This document shows, one piece after another, positions 61,514-64,000 of a stretch of 64,000 bases of DNA. The notes beneath the pieces were generated by a model that saw only the letters and a list, made by a program, of their open reading frames with translations, did not search any database and was not told where the DNA came from. The position numbers were made by a program, and so were the translations under genes. The DNA comes from Marseilla massiliensis (lineage in GTDB: Bacteria; Bacteroidota; Bacteroidia; Bacteroidales; Bacteroidaceae): NCBI RefSeq assembly GCF_016899855.1, contig NZ_JACJJG010000001.1, positions 62,001 through 126,000 of the forward strand, in the 5' to 3' direction. Within the stretch, counting starts at the first letter, position 1, and each line of letters begins with the position of its first letter.

Positions 61514-61762
61514 TTTCCCTGTCTTCGGCTTCCTTACAAGCCTGCATCGGGGTTATTTTTCTGCCCCGTCAATGGGCAAAGGACAACCGGCAAATCCGGT
61601 GGTGGAAATACGCTTTCAGTGCAGCGGAAAGGAAGATTTCCACCAACCACCCGTGGCGGCTTGCCGGATTTGCAAGGATTGGACACGGCCTGTTAGTTTT
61701 GCAGGAAAATAATCCGAAGCAGGTGCAGAAACCGCAATGGCATCAGACAAGTATAAAAGGTG
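61514..61762 (-). promoter_or_regulatory. Structured leader d (repeat family)
   Basis: On the + strand: TTTCCCTGTCTTCGGCTTCC, GGTTATTTTTCTGCCCC, GAAATACGCTTTC (61605-61617), GCGGAAAGGAAGATTTCC (61624-61641), and AGTATAAAAGG at 61750-61760. It contains ACCGGCAAATCCGGT (61586-61600), a near-perfect hairpin. It lies immediately upstream of the phosphoribosyltransferase gene. Confidence 0.5.
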
Positions 61763-62254
61763 GAGCGTTTTGTAAAAGGGATTCGTCGATAAAACTGGAC
61801 TATAACAGTATTCCGGCTTGGGTGGGTCAAACAAACCCTGCTAGGCAGACAAAAGAGGACGCTTGTTGGGCGGGGGACAGGCATACGAGGTTGTTTCAGC
61901 AAGGCTGAAGTTCCCGTGTGCCTGCCAAGGACAACGTGCGTCCGTCTGTCCTCCTTGTGTGGGTCTGCCCAATGGACAGACGTGCGTAAGAACAGGCTTC
62001 CGCTGATTATTCCGGGTCGGGAAACCGGATATGCTTGGTATAAAGGAAGATGGCAAAGTCCATATAAAAGGCAGGGAAAATACAAGTGGCGGAAACCGCA
62101 GGTATAAATTGCTTTGGGCAGCTATATATAATAGGTATAGGGCAGCTTGTCTCCCGTCGGCTTGGGCTGCCAACAAAGACAAGCTCTGGCAAATGGGAAA
62201 ATCCCCTGCCGTGTTTCTCAACAAAGCAGGGGAAAGTGTCAAATATGAAGTTGG
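61763..62254. other. Non-coding, structured gap
   Basis: No convincing gene. Features seen are GTCTGTCC (61942-61949) and GGACAGAC (61974-61981) as a spaced inverted repeat, each next to an ACGTGCGT direct repeat, and two more TATAAA-type motifs (about 62038 and 62062) with GGAAGATGGCAAAG between them, recalling the distal end of leader b. Confidence 0.4.
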
Positions 62255-64000
62255 CTATGCCGCCGGTACTGCCACTGGCTCGGTGCCTGGTGTCGGTACG
62301 GTTGGGCGTTCCGCTTCTTCAAGGGTGCGGTTGATGCGCTCCTCCAATTCCTTACACTCCTGTTTGAGCCGTTTCAGTTCTTCTTCCTTGCTCCAACGCC
62401 GTGCCATCACTTGTCGCAAGGTGGTGATTTCTTCCTCCAAATGTTTTTGCCGCTCGGCTTGGCGTTCCATTAGCTTGGGTATGTTTTCCAAAGTGGTCTG
62501 TGGGAACACCGCAGCCGCCGCAAAACTTGGTGGCAATGAGCCGGACTTGCCGCACTTGTATTTCAAGCCGCTCTTGCCCTCCACGAAAAACGTGTTGCGG
62601 TCAAAGCTGCCGTCAAGACGGTACTCGCTGCGCACCAACAGCCGTAAGCCATTGTAACTGCCAACGGACGTAAAGTCGCCACGGTGTTTCCTTGAAATTG
62701 AATGCAAGGCTCGTCCTGTTTCTTCGGCTGTCAGTTGGGCATTGCCGTTTACCTCAATGCTGCAATCCTCCTTACGGCTGTTGAAATACTCCCAATCTTC
62801 TGTCATGCGCCCGATGTTGCGCTTGCAGTTGTCAATCTCTTGACGGTTGCTCTCCGCCTTACGTTCCGCACGGTAACGTTCCTTGTTGCAAACTGCCTGT
62901 TCCTTTTCCAACTGCATAATCTTGTTGTCGAGCTTCGCCTTGTCCAAAAGGTCGGTGTTGCCCGAAAGGATGGCCACGAACTCGGCAAAATTCATGCCTG
63001 TGTCCTCGTCCATACCGTCCTCGTCTATGCGGCGCACGGCTATCGTGCCGTTGTTGATTTGGTTGATGAAAAGCTGCTTGTTGCGCAAGAGGTTGAACTT
63101 GTAGGCATCCAAGGTCTTTTCCGTGCCGTAGATGATGATGTCAACCACGTTGCCGCCCCACTGCTTCACGGTATTGCCTTTGCGTACCGCCCGACCGTTG
63201 CGTTGCTCCAAATCGGCCGGCCTCCAGGGTACCTCCAAATGATGCACCGCCACTGCCCTCTGTTGGGCATTCACACCTGTGCCGAGCATGGAGGTAGAAC
63301 CGAACAGCACACGGATAGTGCCGTTGTTCATGCCCTCAAAAATCTTCTTCCTTGCCTTTTCGGTCTTGGCGGTTTGGATGAATTGTATCTCATTGGCCGG
63401 AACACCCATTGCAACCAACTTGTCCTTGATGTCTTGGCAAACATTCCACTCATTAGGCTTGTAAGTGGAAAGGTCGCTGAAAACGAACTGTGTACCACGG
63501 TGAGCGTTTGATTTCACATAATACTCATAGATGGTCTGTGCGCAGCGTGAGGCTTTGTTGGCAGGGTCATCGCTGAACTGGTCACTCAACAGACGCATAT
63601 CCAACGCCATCTTCCTTGCCACGTTAGTAGCAATCAGCATCTTTGCCTTGTCCATGTGTTCGGGCGCAGGGGCTTCCAAGCCCAAATCCGACCATTCACC
63701 GCTGTTGGCAAAACGTACCAACCGTTCTATCATCGCCTCCTGTTCCATGGTCGGTTTGTCCGAAAGGAAACGCACGTTCTTGTCGGGGATATCAAGATTT
63801 ATCATTTCTGCCGTGCGGTAATCCGTGATTTCACGCAGGAAAGCCGCCAATTCCGGCACTTTGATGTAGGTACGGAAACGCTCTTTGCGTTTGATAGAAC
63901 CTGTCACGTTCAACTCGTAGTCAGTCGTTTTCTTAGTAAATATAGCAGCCCATGCGTCAAAGCAACTCACACGCTGCTTGGCAAGCTCTTTCGGGCGCAG
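62255..64000 (-). CDS. C-terminal part of giant SNF2-like helicase (N6-methylase-type element protein)
   Basis: The frame stays open to the right edge, giving 581 residues of a longer protein. FGSTSMLGTGVNAQQRAVAV and LEVPWRPADLEQRNGRAVRKG are SF2/SNF2 helicase motifs V and VI (arginine finger in QRNGRAVRKG). After residue 340 come coiled coils (KRLKQECKELEERINRTLEE) and a Pro/Thr-rich tail. Bacteroidales elements carry very large proteins that join an N-6 adenine methylase and such a helicase; the N-terminal part is outside the window, so the methylase is only presumed. Probably protects or processes transferred DNA. Confidence 0.85.
   Translation of the reverse strand: MRPKELAKQRVSCFDAWAAIFTKKTTDYELNVTGSIKRKERFRTYIKVPELAAFLREITDYRTAEMINLDIPDKNVRFLSDKPTMEQEAMIERLVRFANSGEWSDLGLEAPAPEHMDKAKMLIATNVARKMALDMRLLSDQFSDDPANKASRCAQTIYEYYVKSNAHRGTQFVFSDLSTYKPNEWNVCQDIKDKLVAMGVPANEIQFIQTAKTEKARKKIFEGMNNGTIRVLFGSTSMLGTGVNAQQRAVAVHHLEVPWRPADLEQRNGRAVRKGNTVKQWGGNVVDIIIYGTEKTLDAYKFNLLRNKQLFINQINNGTIAVRRIDEDGMDEDTGMNFAEFVAILSGNTDLLDKAKLDNKIMQLEKEQAVCNKERYRAERKAESNRQEIDNCKRNIGRMTEDWEYFNSRKEDCSIEVNGNAQLTAEETGRALHSISRKHRGDFTSVGSYNGLRLLVRSEYRLDGSFDRNTFFVEGKSGLKYKCGKSGSLPPSFAAAAVFPQTTLENIPKLMERQAERQKHLEEEITTLRQVMARRWSKEEELKRLKQECKELEERINRTLEEAERPTVPTPGTEPVAVPAA

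Larger units (their letters stand above)
31177..64000. mobile_element. Conjugative/mobilisable element segment (ICE or plasmid)
   Basis: The region combines a MobV relaxase with a hairpin-rich oriT candidate, two ArdC-like antirestriction proteins, an SSB, a sliding clamp, a Toprim protein, several secreted or membrane proteins of transfer-channel type, peptidoglycan hydrolases, OmpA and a SNF2-like helicase fragment. Base composition differs sharply from the capsule core. No integrase, att site or replication initiator was identified and the right end lies outside the window, so ICE and plasmid cannot be separated. The left boundary may be as far left as 29.1 kb or the element may include the defence island. 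Confidence 0.75.

Noticed and set aside
61699-61908. Open frame in the gap before the phosphoribosyltransferase
   Set aside because: Overlaps leader d; no protein-like composition.
47400-62110. TATAAAAGG motifs as a CRISPR or simple repeat array
   Set aside because: Copies are kilobases apart, each before a different operon; no regular spacing or spacers.
62702-63511. 269-codon + strand frame opposite the helicase
   Set aside because: Shadow of the helicase coding sequence.

Overview
The window looks like Bacteroidales DNA (Bacteroides, Phocaeicola or Parabacteroides type). The evidence is a Wzx/Wzy capsule locus with rfb genes, TAnnTTTG-type promoters, YjbH, OmpA and DUF4099/ArdC/MobV mobile-element genes. 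No rRNA, tRNA, CRISPR array, intact transposase or tyrosine integrase was seen. Everything here is read from sequence alone; family names come from recognised motifs, not from searches.

Positions 1-21313 are a surface polysaccharide locus on the + strand. It opens with two uncharacterised small ORFs, the second fused in frame to the last 37 codons of an rfbC gene, then rfbD and rfbB. An AT-rich core (about 3.2-16.8 kb) encodes a Wzx flippase, an EpsG-type polymerase, six glycosyltransferase-like proteins, two pyruvyltransferase-family proteins and two FrhB/FdhB-like proteins. A second dTDP-rhamnose set, rfbA-rfbC-rfbD-rfbB, closes it, but this rfbB carries a one-base deletion. A YjbH-like outer-membrane protein follows. 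Together the genes would make, decorate, flip and polymerise a rhamnose-containing, probably pyruvylated capsule.

Positions 21342-29075 are a defence-like island: an AAA ATPase plus HNH nuclease (Septu/PtuAB-like), a putAbiC-like membrane protein, a DEAH helicase with WG-like repeats, a broken DUF4157 gene and an LRR-TIR fusion protein.

From about 29.5 kb to the right edge the DNA is a conjugative or mobilisable element. A long + strand gene series (31177-46642) includes DUF4099, a Toprim protein, secreted TrbJ/TraI-like proteins, three peptidoglycan-hydrolase-type proteins, tandem-OB SSB and two ArdC-like proteins. Most genes further right are on the - strand: a sliding clamp, OmpA, a MobV relaxase beside a six-hairpin oriT candidate, small-protein operons, a SLOG/phosphoribosyltransferase pair and the C-terminal part of a giant SNF2-like helicase. 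Four - strand operons are each preceded by a similar structured leader of about 190-290 bp, the least explained recurring structure in the window. The edges of the element are not visible, so ICE versus plasmid cannot be decided.
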